Positions 22,389 to 34,036 of a stretch of 64,000 nt of DNA are shown piece by piece. The notes beneath the pieces are model-generated. The model saw only the letters and a list, made by a program, of their open reading frames with translations, was not told the DNA's origin and ran no database searches. A program made the translations under genes and the position numbers. The stretch comes from Xanthoparmelia taractica (Eukaryota > Ascomycota > Lecanoromycetes > Lecanorales > Parmeliaceae), in contig JANQBS010000014.1 in assembly GCA_033085395.1 (NCBI GenBank), positions 276,186-340,185 of the forward strand, written 5' to 3'. Each line of letters begins with the position of its first letter. The first letter of the stretch is position 1.

Positions 22389-24420
22389 AGTGTAATGGTT
22401 ACTGTTTCAGCTATCCTCTCAGGAACGACCTCAAAGCTCCTATGGAGCTCCGAGGGCGAAGATCCTCCGTTGGCAATCCATAAAGGCTGTACTTGAGTCA
22501 TTGGGTAGAGGCATGTATCCTCTTTCATTGTAACAACAGCATATTTGCCATCGTGCGGAGCAGCTATCGTTGATGCTGCCCTCTTACGGAGCCTCTGAGA
22601 GGTCAGAGTACCTCGAAGCAAAGACCTTTGCCAACGATGAGCAGGCAAGCTATCAGAACATGACAGCCGAGGCGCCCAGACTCTCTTGTCCTCTCATCAA
22701 TCAGGCGTGAGCCCGAAAAACCCATCCTTCATAGCCAGGATTGCCTTGTGACCGGTGTGGGGAGTGAAGAGGCATTTTTAGTGCTACTGTTCCTGATAGA
22801 ACAGGTACCCCTTTTGCTTCCACTGCCACCTCTTGTGGCTCTGTGCATGTTAGCTATGTTGTTCGATTTTATGCTGCAGGTACGCTACCTGAAAAGTTTA
22901 GAGTGAGAGCAGCACAGAGCATAGGGATCTTACTGGGTTGTTTGGACATTGAGATTTCGCTCTGCCATGTTGCCTGGCTGACATGTGAAACAGGCCGAGC
23001 ACATTGTTGCATGGCAATTGGTTTGATCGGAACTTCGAAGTTCTATCTTTCACTCTCACCACCCCCAGTCCTCTTTGCCAAATTTCAAAGAACATTAGTT
23101 CCCTTTTTGAAAGAATCAAAGCACAAAATAAAGCACTCCATAATGTTCTTACTGTTCTTACAAAAATCATTAGACCTGGACCAGGAAAGGGCAAAAGTAA
23201 AGCACACCAGTTCTACGAATACCATTATACCTTCCGGTCACATTGTAAACTGTTTTCATGTCTTCTTCTTTTTCCACAATATACTTCAAACGTAAAACAT
23301 GCGTATCTATTATCTATATACTACCCATCTTTTACCCAGCCCTATTGTGCTTCCTTGGTTTCTGGAGGCTTTAAGGAAATAGAAGTGTAAGGAAAGCAAT
23401 CACTTAAAGTCATCGAACCCCAAACATACCTATTAGGAAAAAGGAACCTTAAAGGTCAAGCGCTTAGGAATTTGACGACTTCGAGATTCGATCTTAATCT
23501 TCATGGTGTTCCACTTCTAATATTACTTCTCTTTATCTCCCTTCCCTTCATATACCTTAAGTGTCTTAATATATTCTCTTTAGAGTGTTTCAATCTTATA
23601 ACCCTTGTTTTTTAGAATAGGGGAGAAAGAAAGAATTAAAGTAAAGCGTTTAATTACCTTATGTATTTGACTCTAAAATTTCTTTTTTCTATTTCTCTAC
23701 TTTAGATATCCTCTCCATCTATCGATATCTTTACTATAGATATCTTGGTATGTATTATTCTAATTTCGTCCCGTGCCAAATCTGCGAGGGAAAATGCAGT
23801 ACAAGAGCGAAACGCCTAACTACACGCGAGACTTAATGTGAATTCAGCTTCAACCCTTTGTCGTATCCTTCTACTTCAGATATCCTATCTATTCACCCAT
23901 TCCTACAATGCAGACATCTGGACATCTGTCAACATGTCCTAAATTTGTTAATGCTCTAATCTGGACACAAAAGTGAATTATAAGAGTGAAGCGCCTAACT
24001 GCCCGCGAAGCTTGGTGTGAATTCGGCTTCAATCCTTTGTCCTTTCCTCCCACCTCAAATATCCTCCCTTTCCATCCCTCTCCATAATGCAAAAATTTTG
24101 CACGCCTATACACCTGCTGCCCGGCCTCTATCCTAAGTCGATCAGGCCAGACTTTTGAGTCGCGATTGACGAGCGCCATATCCCCCGCGGAATTGGGTGT
24201 GAGCTTAGCTCTCACTTTCCTCTCCCACAAAGTGAAGTCTTGCAACTTGTCCAAAGCACGCTAAGGATAATCGGTAAACAAAACCTTCCTTCTTCAACTC
24301 ACCTGTAGGAAAATTCCAACCACATTAATAAACCCAACGCCCCCATACCATCCATCCATCGCTTGGGCTGATATCACTGATCTGCCGTATGAATTGACGG
24401 CAGTACACCATTCCCAGTAT
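22389..24420. other. 2-kb gene-poor stretch with degenerate repeats
   Basis: No complete gene supported. The middle part (about 23,400-24,100) is AT-rich and holds diverged tandem copies, listed separately. Open frames on both strands exist but lack recognisable domains. Confidence 0.45.
23625..24110. repeat. Diverged tandem repeat units, RIP-like decay
   Basis: Similar blocks occur near 23,785-23,910 and 23,970-24,095: both read AGAGxGAAxCGCCTAACT..., then GTGAATTC(A/G)GCTTCAA(C/T)CC, then CCTTTGTC and TCA(G/A)ATATCCT. A weaker, more AT-rich third copy is near 23,630-23,760 (AAAGCGTTTAATTACC ... TTTAGATATCCTC). Period is about 180 bp. Differences are dominated by C-to-T and G-to-A changes, stronger in the upstream copies. 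No coding function is clear. Confidence 0.55.
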
Positions 24421-26434
24421 ATGAATTCGCTCGCGATGCCGAACCTCGTCGGATTGCGAGATATCCCTCCAACCTCGATGGAGAATCCAGCAAAGGAGGA
24501 CACCCTAAAGGCTATCCAAAGGGAAGCTTTGGGGATAACCCGCCGAGAACATCTTTCAACGACAGACTTCAAAGAGAACAAGTCAACCTACGTCTCTACC
24601 GTGGCGCTTGAGTCACGACGGCTCGTAAACAAGAGTAACATCGGCAAAGGAGAAAAATCCAAACTAGAAGGCTGGAACAGTAAGGCAGCCTGTACCACCT
24701 ACCATGTCGTGTGCTAACCATAAGTCAAGATGCGTGGACACGTCTACAGGATGATGGCACTGATTCACAAAAGCTACAAGATGTCAATGAAGGCATGGGC
24801 CAAACTCACCGGGCGAAACTCATGGAGAGCGACAGCGTTCGAGAGTATACGGGCGAGTCAAATATCAGAGGAGGAGGTCGTAGTGGCAGGGGTGCCCGTG
24901 GTGATCATGGAGGCAGAGGTGGCGGCAATGCTGGTCGAGTCACAGGCCGAAGTGGCCGAGCGAAGGGAAAAGAGTAATAATCTCATTCGGTACTCATATG
25001 ATGAGGTCTCATCTTACTGACCTGTGGCACAGAGAACGTAGGGTCACACCTCAAATTCTATCACATCGGCCTATCACCCGTGTCCGCGTTCCCAAAGGGC
25101 ATCGTCCTACTACTCAACCCGACGTGCCTCATCGTCACCCAGCCCCTACACTCACGACAGTCTCAGCTGTTAGGTCTGCGAAACCGAACAGTAACATACC
25201 AAGCGCACCTGTTGCGACTATACGACGACCGGTGTAAGTGCTTGACCTTGTCAAACTTGCTCCTGTGGCTGATGTTGGTATTTGTTATAACAGGGTGCTT
25301 GCTGCTCCCAGTGCGTTCATGGCTTCTCTCAATATACGCAAAGAGCAACCACAAGATCAGTCTAGTATCAAGATCGCTCCCTCCTCCGCAGATACCACAG
25401 AGGAGGAAGCAGCTAGACATAGTATTGGTGCTTCGATTTCAAACGTCAAAAGGACCGCAAGCTCCTCAAACAAGAAGGCGATAGCAGACATATCTAACAC
25501 TTCGGCCACTGGTACTCCGAACGTAAACACCACGACGGCAGCTGGCAAGCCTGCTGTATCTGTGCAATCCCGTCCCAAAGCTGATCTGATGGATCTCGAG
25601 ATCAGTCAAGAGACTATACAGCCAGTGCTTCAATTCACAGCACCTGGCACGAAGAAGCAGTCATGTGAACCTGTTATTGAAGTACCCTCGTCTTTTGATC
25701 AGGAGATAGAGGCTTTGGAGAAGAGCGGTGTACTGAGTGCAACTCAGTTGGAAACCCTCAAAACGATCCAAGCACAAGTGCACGCCCACGCAAACCCACT
25801 TTCTCCGCCGAAAGAGGCTCCTCGTCAGGGTATTCATACCAGATCGGAGCTCGAATTTCTACGTCCGACAACTGCAGCCTCAAAGGTCACAGGTGGTATC
25901 GCGCGGAAACTCGCAGAGCAACAGAATGCCTTTCTCATTGGCGAGCACGTGTATAAGACTAGGTATCACACTGCGGCGTCTCTAACTGAGGATTTCGAGA
26001 AGCTCTCAATCTCGGACAAGAAGCCTGCCGAGCTGGCGGCGAGGGACATCCCAAGTACTAAAACATTGAGGATGATCTTGGACAAAAAGTCTGCTAAGCC
26101 GGCGGCAACGAACCTCTCGACTACTGAAAAATCGAAAATCAATCCCTTTGGCCCTCCGCCAACCAAGGGCAAAGGGCCGTCTCTTCCAGCTCATCTATTG
26201 AACCGAACAGCTACCGCGGATCATGGTGCAGCGGCGCGTGCTCAATACTTAGGCGGCAATGATATCTTAGGTCCAGTTTCAGATCAACAGCCGCTGGGGG
26301 ATGTTACCGCACCAACACGTCCTGCTCGCCGGAACAAGATCAATGAGACTGGATTCATTGCCTTGGCAGAGAACCATGCTGCAGGAAGGAAAGGTGAGGA
26401 TCCGTTGCTTGTGGCACACAAACGAGGTTTGTGA
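24421..26434 (+). CDS. Unrecognised protein with RGG-rich segment
   Basis: Four exons: 24421-24679, 24730-24973, 25033-25233, 25294-26434; 614 aa. I do not recognise a family. Visible: a hydrophilic N-terminus, a Gly-Arg segment at about residues 135-165 with GGGRSGRGARGDHGGRGGGN (RGG/RG type, often RNA-binding), a Pro/Arg/Ser-rich linker, and a C-terminal region rich in Ser, Thr, Ala and Lys with short conserved-looking blocks (SFDQEIEALEKSGVLS, GGIARKLAEQQNAFLIG, INPFGPPPTKGKGPS). There are no membrane segments. Most of the protein looks intrinsically disordered. The start is uncertain: the frame stays open upstream of 24421 to a TAA near 24330, without another ATG. Convergent with RAD52. 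Confidence 0.6.
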
Positions 26435-26615
26435 GACATGGATGTATCAACATTCCGGCACTATTATCAATCTGGACAGACGAGCTTGTACTCGTAGTTA
26501 GCTACAATAGAGACAGGTGGACATACATGCACTGCTTTGACCAAAAAGACTCCCTCCCAAGCAGCCCTAGAGCACGGAGGCCATGTAAGTAATCATTGGG
26601 TACCTCCGTTACAGA

Positions 26616-28561
26616 TCATGAGTTCAGAATCCCCTCCCCTCTATTGATATCTTGTGCCTTCAGCCCACTCTTCTGGCGTTTGACGTCTCCGCCAGCATCA
26701 GAGACCACGTTTGTGACATCGCTCAACGCCAAACGTGACCCGCTGCTCTCTACCGGTCTCTTCATCTGGGGCGGCTTGTACGAGCCTCGATTCTGCAACG
26801 GACTTGCGGCTCCCATCGGCATACCAACCCGCCTTGTCTTATCTGACTGAGGATTTACGAAGTTGGCACGAGGCACTGGTGGTTGTTGGGAACCCCCAAT
26901 AGCTTCCCTGCCGACAGGCTTGGTTTTAGTATGATCGACTCCCGCAGTCTTTCGAATACTGGGGCTTTCTAGATGGGGGTTGAAGGCTGGAGCCTTCGAT
27001 GGCAGACCGGGGCCGTTTTGAAGCGATTCGGCGGCTCTCGCCGTGAAAAACCCGACAGTCGGAGTGTGTTCAGATGTGCTTATTGAACCGAGGCTGGGCG
27101 CTTCGATCGATATGGCATGACCTTGGAGCGGTAGATCTTGAGGCAAGCGAGGCTTGGGCAGTTGTTGATCCGTTGTTGAGGGTTTGACTTGTTGCTGAGG
27201 GGCGAGAACATGCTGTGGCTTTGTTTCCGAGCCTGGCTTCTGCGGGCCTTCAATCGCATGTGGTGCCAGTGCTGAATTGCCTTTTCCGCAACTCATAGGC
27301 GTCTTTAGGGCGGCAAAGTGATCGGACGTCTTGAGAAAAGTGTGAGTGACTGGTGACTTTGGTGTCTGTAAGCTGTTGTTATCCGTTGTACGTGTGGCTG
27401 GGAAACTTGCTTTCCCTGGAAGGCTGTTCCTGCGTCGAAGGTGTTCGGGGGAGATAGGGTGGTTTAGCATCACTTCATCTGGATGATCACTTTGAGGTAC
27501 GCTAAAGTCTGCTTCGTCGAAGTCATCGCCTGCGCCGCCAATAAGCACTTGATCTGAAATGGGAGCTGATCAGCATCTTACTGCCGAACTCATCTTCAGG
27601 ATCTTCATTCAAAGCTGTAGGGTGATTCAGCAGTGGCTTAAACGCGATATTGACGCAATCCCAACATACCCGTAGTTGGCGTGCCTTCTGTCTCCGTGGG
27701 CCATTCCCTCTTCAATGAGGGAAGACTGGGCTGTCTGAAAAGAGTATCGGCTGCGGGTTCCCTCTTGACTGGAGCGAAATCGGGATGTCTGTGAAGATTT
27801 TCGGGATCCCATTTTGTCTGTGAGTGCGGTCAGTCGACCGTGGCAGCACTCGACTGGTCCACTTACTGGGGCGATCTTGAGTTTCGTAACTTTGGCAACG
27901 TAGTCTTTGTCATAGACACAATTACCAAGAAGATTACCAAAGTTGCGTAGGGCTCTCTTCAACCCATCAGTCGTCCCCTCCTTCTTTGCTTTCTCAAATG
28001 CTGCAGCTTTGCCTTTGCAGTTTTCAATATGCCCGTACCCAATGTCCTAATCCACGTGATTAATTTATGGGTGGCGCTGCCTTATTTTCGCGTAGTATTA
28101 CCTCGTGGAATGTACCATCTCGAAGTGTCACTCTAACAACTACTGATAGACCAAGGCTGACTTTGCCCGTGCTCTGGCTTTCGTCAACCTAGCCTATGTT
28201 TAGAACCTCATTGAATTTTCCCAGCAGACCGTCGCTTACAAAGTCCACTTGTACATTCTGTATGCCACTAGACCATCCATTGAAACCAAAAACTTCGTTT
28301 GCAAGATTGATGCATTTGTCTGCCGACAAATAATGAACCTTGCCTCCCCCAGCACCGGGTCTTGATGATATGTATTCCGGTCCCAGTTGCTTCTCCAGAC
28401 GACTTGATAGTGTGGCTATCTCTTGTGCAGTGTATTCGCTGACATGAGGCTTTATGTCCTCGAATGGATTGACCGATGTAGTGGCAGGCTTGTGCTGGTC
28501 GCCTTGTCTAGTGCATGTCAGCGCCTGCTTATTTGATGAGACAGATCACTAACCCTGGCAT
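26616..28561 (-). CDS. RAD52: Rad52 DNA repair and recombination mediator
   Basis: Seven exons: 28561-28554, 28507-28240, 28188-28102, 28046-27867, 27817-27670, 27614-27582, 27553-26616; 553 aa. Anneals single-stranded DNA and loads Rad51 on RPA-coated DNA in the nucleus. The N-terminal annealing core is unmistakable: EYTAQEIATLSSRLEKQLGP, EYISSRPGAGGGKVHYLSAD, KCINLANEVFGFNGWSS, DIGYGHIENCKGKAAAFEKA, LGNCVYDKDYVAKVT. The C-terminal half is disordered, Pro/Gln/Ser-rich and basic, as expected for the Rad51/RPA-binding part. The first coding exon is 8 nt. The join at 27582/27553 would remove only 28 nt (GTAAG...TTTCAG), far below the usual minimum. An alternative in-frame model skips exon 27614-27582 with one 116-nt intron. 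Confidence 0.93.
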
Positions 28562-29017
28562 TCTGATATCACTTAGGGTTTAGCATAGCAATACCGAACA
28601 AACTAATGAAGAATTGCCAAGAATTTGGTGAATGAGGTGGTCCAGCTGGGAAGGTTAAAGTAGGTAGGTTGTTGATCGCGACTGCCAAGATGCGGCGCGT
28701 CTCCGGTAAATGCCAAGTCACGTGATTAGGAAAAGGAACGCAGCAAGACTCCACAATGTCAACAACCAAGAATCTCACGGTCCGTAGACGATGCTCCTTT
28801 GGAGTGCTTTCTACGCAATGATCAACAAAGGCTTGATGCGGGTGAATGTGTAGGTTTTGCAAGAAGAGAGGAGTCACTACTTGGATCTCCGTGATGCCCA
28901 AATCTCTGTCGCTATGATGTGTCCCAAACGCCCTGCAATGACAGTCAGAACCCCCTTTGCTCCATTCTTTCATATACTATAATGGTGGTCCATGAAAACA
29001 TCAGAATATACCCAACT
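28562..29017. other. Intergenic region, RAD52 - UBX gene
   Basis: RAD52 promoter and 3' flank of the UBX gene. It contains one CACGTG E-box (within GTCACGTGATTAGG, near 28,719). No gene supported; the longest antisense ORF has no family features. Confidence 0.4.
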
Positions 29018-30086
29018 TCACTTGACGATCAACGAAGCACTGGGTACCAATCCGAGCTCCTTCAGAGACGCTCCGAAATCTACTGCGTCGAACACCTTCT
29101 TCGGAAAATTTTGGACAAAGCTTTCGACCTCGAGATCCGAATCTTGCATTACAGCCGACGCGACTTCGAATAGAGTGGTATCGACAGAAAAGGTTTTCTG
29201 AATATTGCCAGTCGGGAGCTGTAACCGTAGGCGTGTTTCGGTGTAGGCTGATGCAGGCTTTGAAGCTCCAAGGCCAGAGGTTGTAGGGAGGGTGGCGGCT
29301 TTCGGGGCTGCTGGTGGTTCCCGTCCTTCACGTTCCGCTTTCTCCTTTTCCGTTTTCAATCTTCGCTCTTCTTTATCTGCTGCGATTTTCGCTTTAATTC
29401 TCTCCTTTGCGGCTATCTCATCTTGCTTCTCCTTGCGCTTCGCGGCGGCATCCTTCAGCTGCTCCTTCTTCTTCAGATCTTCCTTGATATCTTGTGTCTC
29501 CTTAGTGCTCTTCCGACGGATCTCCTATGATCCGGGTCAGCTTGCCTCACGCATTACAGACCGAGCGCGGTCTTACCTCATTCTTTTTCTTGTCAAGTTT
29601 ATCCTGCTCCGATGCGCCAGATCGTTTCTCTGCGAGTTTTTTCCTCAGCTCTTCAAGCTTTGCCTTCTTCTCTTCTTCGGTGAGAGGCGCGATCTCCTCG
29701 GTGGATTCGGAAAAGTCAACATGGCCGGTCTTAGTAGCATGAAACTCGGCTTGTGCATGGCTCCTAAATTTCCTACCACAGTCACCGCAAACCAGCGACT
29801 TGGCTTCCTCCCCCGGCTGCAAATCTGCTGGCACTGTTTTTGGATCCGTCTCGGTCTTGGCATCTGCTGCTTTGATTTCGTCGAGCGACTTCCCTTGCAC
29901 CTCCTCGAGCCACCCAACAGCTGCTGTCACTAATCCAAACATCAGTGTACTGTCACTCCTATAGACAATGTAGGCGACTCTAGCTGACAATGGTGTCTTA
30001 CAATCGCTTGTTTTCTGCACGGCCAGCTCAGCTTTTGGTTTGTCAAACCCCATCTCGAGGAGAACGTCTAGATCGGTAGATGCCAT
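29018..30086 (-). CDS. UBA - C2H2 zinc finger - UBX protein (SAKS1/UBXN1-like)
   Basis: Exons 30086-30002, 29929-29577, 29524-29018; 314 aa. Probable Cdc48/p97 adaptor: the UBX domain binds Cdc48 and the UBA binds ubiquitin. Order: UBA at about 5-45 (DVLLEMGFDKPKAELAVQ, AAVGWLEEVQG), a C2H2 finger at about 80-103 (CGDCGRKFRSHAQAEFHATK), a charged coiled coil of about 110 residues (Lys/Glu repeats), and a UBX beta-grasp fold at the C-terminus (TRLRLQLPTGNIQKTFSVD to LKELGLVPSASLIVK). The function follows the domain order; no single yeast orthologue is assigned. Divergent from SCS2 with 437 bp between starts. Confidence 0.88.
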
Positions 30087-30523
30087 GACTGGTTTGATTA
30101 TAGGCGGTTTGGGAACAAATGAAAAGAGAATTGTTGGTAAGCTCAGGTTCAGCTGCAGGTTTAGACAAAGCCTGAGAAAGTAGACCAGTGTGTCAAAGTA
30201 AATGCATTAGTTGTGCATATTCACATTTTATGATATCTTGAAGCACTGAGCAACTGAGCAACTGAGCGTGAGCTAAGTTTCAACCGCGAGCGTCAGCCGC
30301 GAGGCGGCGCCTAGTTCTTTGGCCAAGACAGGGTTCTTTCTCCAGCCTCTCACCATCAACGCACCCTCATGCCTACAAAATTCGGTAGTGTTCACGCAAT
30401 TACTGAATAAATATCGTTTTCGTTGGAGAGTACCATAGTGTTCTTTATCCACGTCCACCAAGTATATCACCAGAATCTCTGGACAGCGAGCGGCGCAAAG
30501 GTTCAAATCCTCGAGTCGTTATC
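30087..30523. promoter_or_regulatory. Divergent promoter UBX gene / SCS2
   Basis: 437 bp between starts. It holds an 8-bp tandem motif ACTGAGCA repeated three times (30244-30267, last copy ACTGAGCG) and a GC-rich patch at 30285-30310 (GCGAGCGTCAGCCGCGAGG). Regulatory meaning unproven. Confidence 0.4.
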
Positions 30524-31738
30524 ATGTCGGTCACACTCGACCCCTCCGAGCTTGGCTTTCGCCGTACGTCTTAGATCTCATACCTGCCATCACAGCTTAC
30601 CAAGTTGGTGTAGGTCCTTTCACTCATGAAGTCACACAACTTCTCCGTCTTAGCAATCCAAGCAAGGATCCAATAGCGTTTAAGGCAAGCTCTTCTTTCA
30701 TCTCCGGCTTGTGCCAGTGCGGTAGGAACTAATTACAGAAGTCAACAGGTCAAAACTACAGCTCCAAAACAGTAAGCCATAGTAACAGAGTGCATCGGTA
30801 CGCTTACTGAGGAACGGCAAGGTACTGTGTACGGCCGAATTCAGGACGCATTGAAGTCGGCAGCGAGGTTGAGGTGCAAGGTAGGCAGCATCAATACGGA
30901 AGATCATGACTCCGGCTTCTGAACAATCCCAGTCCTCCTTCAGGCGATGAGAGAAGATCCTCCGCCTGACGCTAGATGCCGCGACAAGTTCTTGGTTCAG
31001 TCCGTTGCGATCACGCCGGAGAGAGACTTAGGCAATGTGACCGCTATTGTTAGTCAGGGCTTCCTACATCCGTTCGGATGTGTGCTGACGATCCATTAGT
31101 GGCAGAATGTGGAGAAGATATCCAAAGGTTCGATCGAGGAGAGGAAAATTCGTGTAGTTTTCTTGCCCGCTGATGGCACGGCCTCTACCCCGCAGCACAA
31201 TCATGTCAACGGAACGGTAAGAGTCGAGCTAGGTCGGGCCACTTTCGTTAAGAGACTGATTACATCTCAGCACTTGGGTAATGACGCACCGCCAGCCTAC
31301 GGCTCACCTGCTCCTTCATATGGCTCTCCAGGTCCAGAAGCCGTTACCCCAAGCACCCGCTCTGCAAATACTGCTGGTTCAGATTCCTTCAACGACAGCA
31401 AGAGTATGGCCGAGTCTGCCAGCAATGCAGTAGTATCAACGCAATCTACTGTTGGCGCTGCAGCTTCCAGCATCGCCAACTCGGTACCCACGTCTGGCGA
31501 TGACGTGCGAACGCAACTTGCTCAAGCGAAGGCTACCATCGCGAGACTGACACAGCAATCAGAAGAACAAGGTCTGAGGCAGAGGAAGACAGATGCCGTA
31601 AACCAAGATTCTCGAGAGCGCATCACGACCGGCACCACGGGTTTGGGAGTTCAACAGCAACCAGCGGACGGCGTGCCTGTACAGATCGTTGCAGCTCTGT
31701 GCCTGTTGAGTTTTCTTTTAGCTTATTTTCTATTCTAA
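30524..31738 (+). CDS. SCS2: VAP-type ER membrane protein with MSP domain
   Basis: Six exons: 30524-30563, 30614-30684, 30749-30771, 30822-30880, 30933-31048, 31100-31738; 315 aa. Tail-anchored ER protein that binds FFAT motifs and organises ER-plasma membrane contacts and lipid traffic. The MSP domain fills residues 1-125: SVTLDPSELGFRRPFTHEVT, LLRLSNPSKDPIAFKVKTT, YCVRPNSGRIEVGSEVEVQ, DKFLVQSVAIT, ERKIRVVFLPADG. A Ser/Pro linker and short coiled coil (QLAQAKATIARLTQQ) lead to the C-terminal anchor VQIVAALCLLSFLLAYFLF. Intron 2 (30685-30748) begins GCAAGC and ends CAACAG. The third exon is 23 nt. Confidence 0.94.
30685..30748 (+). other. GC-AG intron in SCS2
   Basis: Donor GCAAGC after TTTAAG; acceptor CAACAG. 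Joins DPIAFK to VKTTAPKQ, the universal MSP order. Read-through would hit a stop. Confidence 0.85.
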
Positions 31739-32143
31739 GCGGTGGGGTCTAAGCAGCGATGCCGCAGATATCCGACAGAGCGGTTCTATTGGGGATTCTA
31801 TCTGTGCGCTGTAGGAGCCAAAGATGCAGATGTTCAGTGAAGGACTTGTTCTGTTCTGGAGTTCTTCATCAGATCTTGCCTCATGACTCGTCTTGGAAAA
31901 TCCAAGGTTCTTTCAGTTGAGGAGCCGTGCGAGGATCGAATGCGCGGCAACTTATAGTCAAAGGCAAGCAAAGCGGAAAGACGGTTGAGGAGGATCGGTG
32001 GGCTTTGCTATCCAATAGATTCTGTATCCTGTAATCGAAGAAATGTAGCAATGATCCTGAACTTTACAAAAGCGACCGATATTCTACATTATAATCAGCA
32101 GTCTGTACTTGGAGCTGATCTTTGTCATGTTTATTTAAAGCCG
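31739..32143. other. Convergent 3' flanks of SCS2 and the desaturase gene
   Basis: About 400 bp between stops, no gene seen. Confidence 0.4.
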
Positions 32144-33419
32144 CTATTGCTTATGTGCTGACCCATCATTTCGTACGTCAGTAACTGCAGTTCCCTTCTG
32201 CTCACTAGATTGTAGCTCTTCCTCTCTCCAGCCGCCTACCTTCCTGCCCCTTTCTTTCCTCTTCACTCGGCACCACAAGCCCACTTCCTTATCCCAAATG
32301 AACTGCCACATCACCCATATCCAACTTTTGTGATGGGGCAAATCAGCATAGTAGTCCTTGGCTATGTCGTGCAATACCGGCAAACGTGTCCAGGGTATAG
32401 CTGGGAAGTCGTGGTGCTCGTTGTGCAAACCCACGTTGTAAGTAAGCATATTCAATGGCCCGTAATAAGAATAGGTCTCCGGAACGGGTACAAGATTGCT
32501 GGCTTCTTTTGCGCTCTTAGGCTGTGGATTGAACACATAGTGCTCGGCGATGAAATGGCCTGCACAAGGATGCAACGAGCCGGCAAAAAAGGAGCTCATG
32601 ATCAGGTATGCCAAGGCCCGGCCGCCAGCATAGCGCAAGAAAATGTAGTCGAAGGATAGTTGAGCGATGATATTGAAGAGATGGATTCGGGTCAATGGTA
32701 ACTGGTAGACCATCATTGGACGGAGTGCGTAGAAGAGGATTTGAAAGGTGCAAAAGAATGCCTTGCCCAGGATCGAGTCGAGAAAGAAGGCCTCGAGAGG
32801 TGTAGGAAGATCGGTGTCGAGGCCGTCAACGCCTAAGGATTTATGGTGGGTCAAATGATAGGGCTAGCGCGCTGTTATAGATTTGCAATTAAGTAACTTG
32901 ACGCGGAACATCAAGTGACTTACTCTGAAAGCTGCACTATAAGGGACTCCGATGGGAAGGTTTGCGAACACTGCGAATAATCTGTTTGCCAATGGAGCTT
33001 TGAAGGCCAGATTGTGAGAGATCTCATGGATGGCTAGGAAGAGGTTTTGATTTGCCGTTGCACCGATGACGTAGGCTACAAGGACAAATTTGAGAGAGAG
33101 CACCGATGTGTTACGCAAGCATACGGCACAGATGACTTGCAATGCAACAACAGCAAGCACGAAGTGTTTGGTCAGAGGTTCTGGCCCGCAGAGCTTGGTC
33201 ACCTGTGAGAAGACATCATTAGCCTGCTTAGCAGATGGGAAAGCGTGAATAACAACATACTTCTGGGTGAGCTTTAATAATTGCCTGCCTCCGTGCTCTA
33301 TGTGGTTCTTCGGTATACGACCAAAAGAATTGGTCACCGTCATATCTTGCTTGTGTTTCCTTGGGGAGATCAAGCTGCGAGGAAGCGTGGAACGTGGTCG
33401 TTACCAATGTTGAAGGCAT
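32144..33419 (-). CDS. Sphingolipid (dihydroceramide) delta4-desaturase
   Basis: Three exons: 33419-33261, 33202-32924, 32863-32144; 385 aa. ER membrane di-iron enzyme that inserts the 4,5-trans double bond into dihydroceramide, on the route to glucosylceramide. Three histidine boxes are present: HEISH (about 112-116), HLTHH (149-153), HNEHH (293-297). The desaturase-specific N-terminus is FFWSYTEEPHRARRQAIIKA followed by HPEVTKLCGPEPLTK. Four or more hydrophobic segments surround the boxes. The C-terminal ~35 residues are a basic/acidic tail. The frame extends upstream without an ATG, so 33419 is the first start. A strong inverted repeat lies about 95 bp upstream. Confidence 0.95.
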
Positions 33420-34036
33420 AGTTGACCTTGAGAAATAGCCTATAGGCAAGATGAATCAATTGCCAGCATTATCACGAGCAAAATATCATGTTAAATTGAC
33501 TTCGTCTTTTGACCCAGCGCGGCTAAACTCCCACGGGCCTACGGCTAAGTGGCCGCACGCCTCGGCAGAGTTTGGCCGCGCTGGGGGTGAACTCTTCTAT
33601 CATTCGCAGTATACCACATACATACACACTCTTCATATCAGCGTCCGGATATCGCATACAAAGCGACTCTAACACTCTAGACTAAAACCATCCATCACCA
33701 AAGATACATGGTCATGGTTGTTCAAAGGTATGCGGTGAAACGGTTTTGCTCAGAATCGTATTGAAGGGTATATTGCATTAAAGTACGAGTGGTGCCTTTC
33801 AGCTTCCTTTCAGAGTAGGGCAGGCTCAAGATCACTCTGTGACGAATGATTTCAGTTAGTAATGAAAGTCTATTTAGCTCGTTAGCAGGTAAGTGACAGT
33901 AATGATTATCGTCAACTATGTAGGGTCCGAACCGCAAAGAGAACGTTCTGACTCGCAACTTACTGGCCTGACTGGATTGGCCAATTTACAAGGTTCGAAG
34001 CACATCTGATCGACCCACGTGGGATTGCCCCGCTGT
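33420..34036. other. Intergenic region upstream of the desaturase gene
   Basis: Contains the desaturase promoter with the hairpin described separately, then AT-richer 3' flank of the PQ-loop gene. No gene seen. Confidence 0.45.
33513..33585. promoter_or_regulatory. Strong inverted repeat (possible hairpin) upstream of the desaturase
   Basis: Left arm 33513-33530 (CCCAGCGCGGCTAAACTC) and right arm 33568-33585 (GAGTTTGGCCGCGCTGGG) are reverse complements except for one base, with a 37-nt GC-rich loop. It is much more GC-rich than its AT-rich flanks. It could be a cruciform or transcription factor site, or the remnant of a small inverted-repeat element. Confidence 0.6.

Noticed and set aside
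22304..22648. - strand ORF of 114 aa
   Set aside because: Partly antisense to the last exon of the transporter; no family features.
24294..24581. Hydrophobic - strand ORF opposite the RGG protein start
   Set aside because: It overlaps a better supported + strand exon. A neighbouring GT...AG pair allows a speculative join but no family is recognised.
30503..30530. tRNA-like T-arm word GGTTCAAATCC
   Set aside because: No complementary T stem, acceptor stem or anticodon arm; it overlaps the SCS2 start region.
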